Below the pieces are notes generated by a model, which saw only the letters and a program-made list of their open reading frames with translations, was not told the origin of the DNA and did no database searches. From positions 1 through 5,988 of the forward strand of contig JASHXW010000510.1 in assembly GCA_030043395.1 (NCBI GenBank): a DNA stretch of 5,988 bases, given 5' to 3'. This DNA comes from Streptosporangiaceae bacterium (GTDB lineage Bacteria > Actinomycetota > Actinomycetes > Streptosporangiales > Streptosporangiaceae). This document shows positions 5,175 through 5,988 of the stretch, piece by piece (the first letter of the stretch is position 1; every line of letters starts with the position of its first letter). The position numbers were made by a program, and so were the translations under genes.

Positions 5175-5221
5175 ACGCACGTCTCTGGAACAGTCTGAGC
5201 GAAGTTCGGCGTTCTGAATCC

Positions 5222-5241
5222 TGAAGCGTTCGTGAAGCGTT
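5222..5241. repeat. Close direct repeat TGAAGCGTT in the ssgB upstream region
   Basis: TGAAGCGTT occurs at 5222-5230 and 5233-5241, an 11-bp step that places both on the same helical face. It could be a pair of binding sites for an activator of the ssgB promoter. No clear sigma-factor hexamers could be paired with it. Confidence 0.4.
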
Positions 5242-5323
5242 TGCCCAGGTCACAAGTAGTTTGATGGGCAGTGACCGACGTTACGAGCGGCCGGTATCGC
5301 GGAATCTACCCCCAAGGCATTTA

Positions 5324-5335
5324 GTTCCGCGGAAC
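5324..5335. promoter_or_regulatory. Perfect 12-bp palindrome in the ssgB leader
   Basis: GTTCCGCGGAAC is fully self-complementary and lies 82 bp before the ssgB ATG. It could be an operator; as RNA it could only form a tight hairpin. The 5033-5416 stretch contains no supportable gene and is best seen as promoter and leader for ssgB plus the tRNA promoter. Confidence 0.35.
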
Positions 5336-5416
5336 CAATGTCCATCAAATGCGATGGCACCGCACCAATCACGCATGACGGTTCTCCGTGATGCACAAGG
5401 CAAAGGTCAGAACCCC

Positions 5417-5836
5417 ATGATGAACAGCGTTACGGTCTCCGCTGAGCTGGGCCTCAGCCTGGTGGTTCCCGAGCACGGAGCCGTCCCCCTGGTGGCCAGC
5501 CTCGACTATTGCGCCGACGACCCCTATGCGATCAAGATGTCGTTCCACGTCGGCACAGACGAGCCGGTTGAGTGGATCTTCGCGCGGGAACTGCTGGCAG
5601 CTGGCCTCGAGGCACGGGCCGGCGAGGGCGATGTTCAGGTCTGGCCAGAAGACAGCCCCGGTGCGGACATCCTGAACATCACGCTCTCCTCGCCCTTCGG
5701 CGAGGCCCACTTCGAGGCGCCGCTGAGTCACACCGCGGAGTTCCTGCGCAGCACCTACGGGATCATCCCGGTCGGCTCGGAGAGCGACTACATCGACGTC
5801 GACAGCGAGATCGAAGAACTCTTCACGGAGTCCTGA
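5417..5836 (+). CDS. ssgB: SsgB-type sporulation and cell-division protein (SALP family)
   Basis: 139 aa, close to the length of Streptomyces SsgB. In streptomycetes SsgB is placed at future septa with the help of SsgA and recruits FtsZ, so it sets where sporulation septa form; it acts at the inner face of the membrane. Family blocks in order are an N-terminal strand VTVSAELGLSLVVPEH (4-20), DPYAIKMSFH (35-44), VEWIFARELLAAGL (51-64), GDVQVWP (71-77), LSSPFGEAHFEAP (90-102), FLRST (109-113) and an acidic C-terminus (DVDSEIEEL). SsgB is the most conserved SALP and often the only one outside Streptomyces, which supports ssgB over other paralogues. The ATG at 5417 has AAAGG at 5402-5406, 10 nt upstream; the next ATG at 5420 is possible. 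An upstream TTG/ATG at 5261-5266 would add about 50 residues unlike the family and is rejected. It is monocistronic, closed by the terminator at 5843. Confidence 0.93.
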   Translation: MMNSVTVSAELGLSLVVPEHGAVPLVASLDYCADDPYAIKMSFHVGTDEPVEWIFARELLAAGLEARAGEGDVQVWPEDSPGADILNITLSSPFGEAHFEAPLSHTAEFLRSTYGIIPVGSESDYIDVDSEIEELFTES

Positions 5837-5842
5837 ACCAGG

Positions 5843-5887
5843 CTGAGCCGTGATCAATGGGGCCCCCATTGGTCACGGCTCAGTTTT
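5843..5887 (+). terminator. Strong intrinsic terminator after ssgB
   Basis: 5843-5862 pairs with 5864-5883 over 20 positions, all Watson-Crick except one U-G pair (5854/5872). TTTT and then AATT follow at 5884-5891. It starts 7 nt after the ssgB TGA. The stem is unusually long and nearly perfect. No matching A-run precedes it, so it works mainly for plus-strand transcription. Confidence 0.93.
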
Positions 5888-5988
5888 AATTGCTCGCCTG
5901 GTCCCCTGCCGTCACGGATCGGGCGATTCGGCCGACCTGAGCCTGAATATCTCGGCGGCCTTTCTTGTCACCGGACCCGGGGCCGCTG
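5888..5988. other. Right-edge segment, coding status undecided
   Basis: Two minus-strand frames are open to the right edge. One ends at TAA 5886-5888 (ending ...VTAGDQASN), the other at TGA 5912-5914 (ending ...FRLRSAESPDP). Either could be the tail of a gene convergent to ssgB. About 25-33 codons in GC-rich DNA is too little to decide, and neither tail is recognisable. Confidence 0.2.

Noticed and set aside
4678..5253. 191-codon and 105-codon minus-strand frames across the tRNA
   Set aside because: They read through the tRNA gene and are antisense to the second MarR; no recognisable protein features.
5261..5416. N-terminal extension of SsgB from the TTG at 5261
   Set aside because: The added 52 residues do not resemble the SALP family, and the stretch carries palindromes and repeats typical of a leader.
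1..5988. CRISPR array, insertion sequence or toxin-antitoxin pair
   Set aside because: No regularly spaced repeats with unique spacers, no transposase, and no paired small genes with such features.

Overview
The window is about 70% GC and reads like a chromosomal segment of a sporulating, filamentous actinomycete. The best evidence is an SsgB-type sporulation/cell-division protein (SALP family) near the right end, supported by an actinobacterial-style anchored L,D-transpeptidase with an Ig-like domain and by GC-rich codon use. Placement below the phylum/class level (Streptosporangiales-like or Streptomyces-like) cannot be settled from this sequence.

Layout, left to right. (1) 1-748, minus strand: an open frame that runs off the left edge. 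It encodes a Ser/Pro/Ala/Gly-rich, probably disordered protein in which a Trp or Phe recurs every 12-15 residues. It lacks an ATG start and continues past the edge, so it is easy to miss. (2) 956-2164, minus: a membrane-anchored L,D-transpeptidase with its catalytic His and Cys visible. Two related 16-bp imperfect palindromes lie upstream. (3) 2342-3109, minus: a classical short-chain dehydrogenase/reductase, divergent from (4) a MarR regulator at 3180-3662, plus, with an inverted-repeat operator between them. (5) 3685-4251, minus: a YbhB/YbcL (PEBP-like) protein, divergent from (6) a second MarR regulator at 4304-4759, plus, again with a repeated AT-rich operator/promoter between them. (7) 4934-5005, minus: tRNA-Val (anticodon CAC). 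(8) 5417-5836, plus: ssgB, with a long leader carrying BldD-like half-sites and palindromes, ended by a very strong intrinsic terminator at 5843-5887. The last 100 bases hold no gene that can be decided.

How the parts fit: the centre contains two consecutive modules with the same plan, an enzyme or binding protein on the minus strand and its divergent MarR regulator on the plus strand. The two modules meet tail to tail at 3662/3685. Each MarR probably represses itself and its divergent partner; ligands and substrates cannot be read from the sequence. The L,D-transpeptidase and SsgB both concern the cell envelope and division, but they lie 3.2 kb apart in different transcription units, so joint function is not implied. 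No mobile element, CRISPR array or defence system is visible. The most unusual items are the aromatic-periodic disordered protein and the three regulatory regions built from repeated palindromic half-sites.
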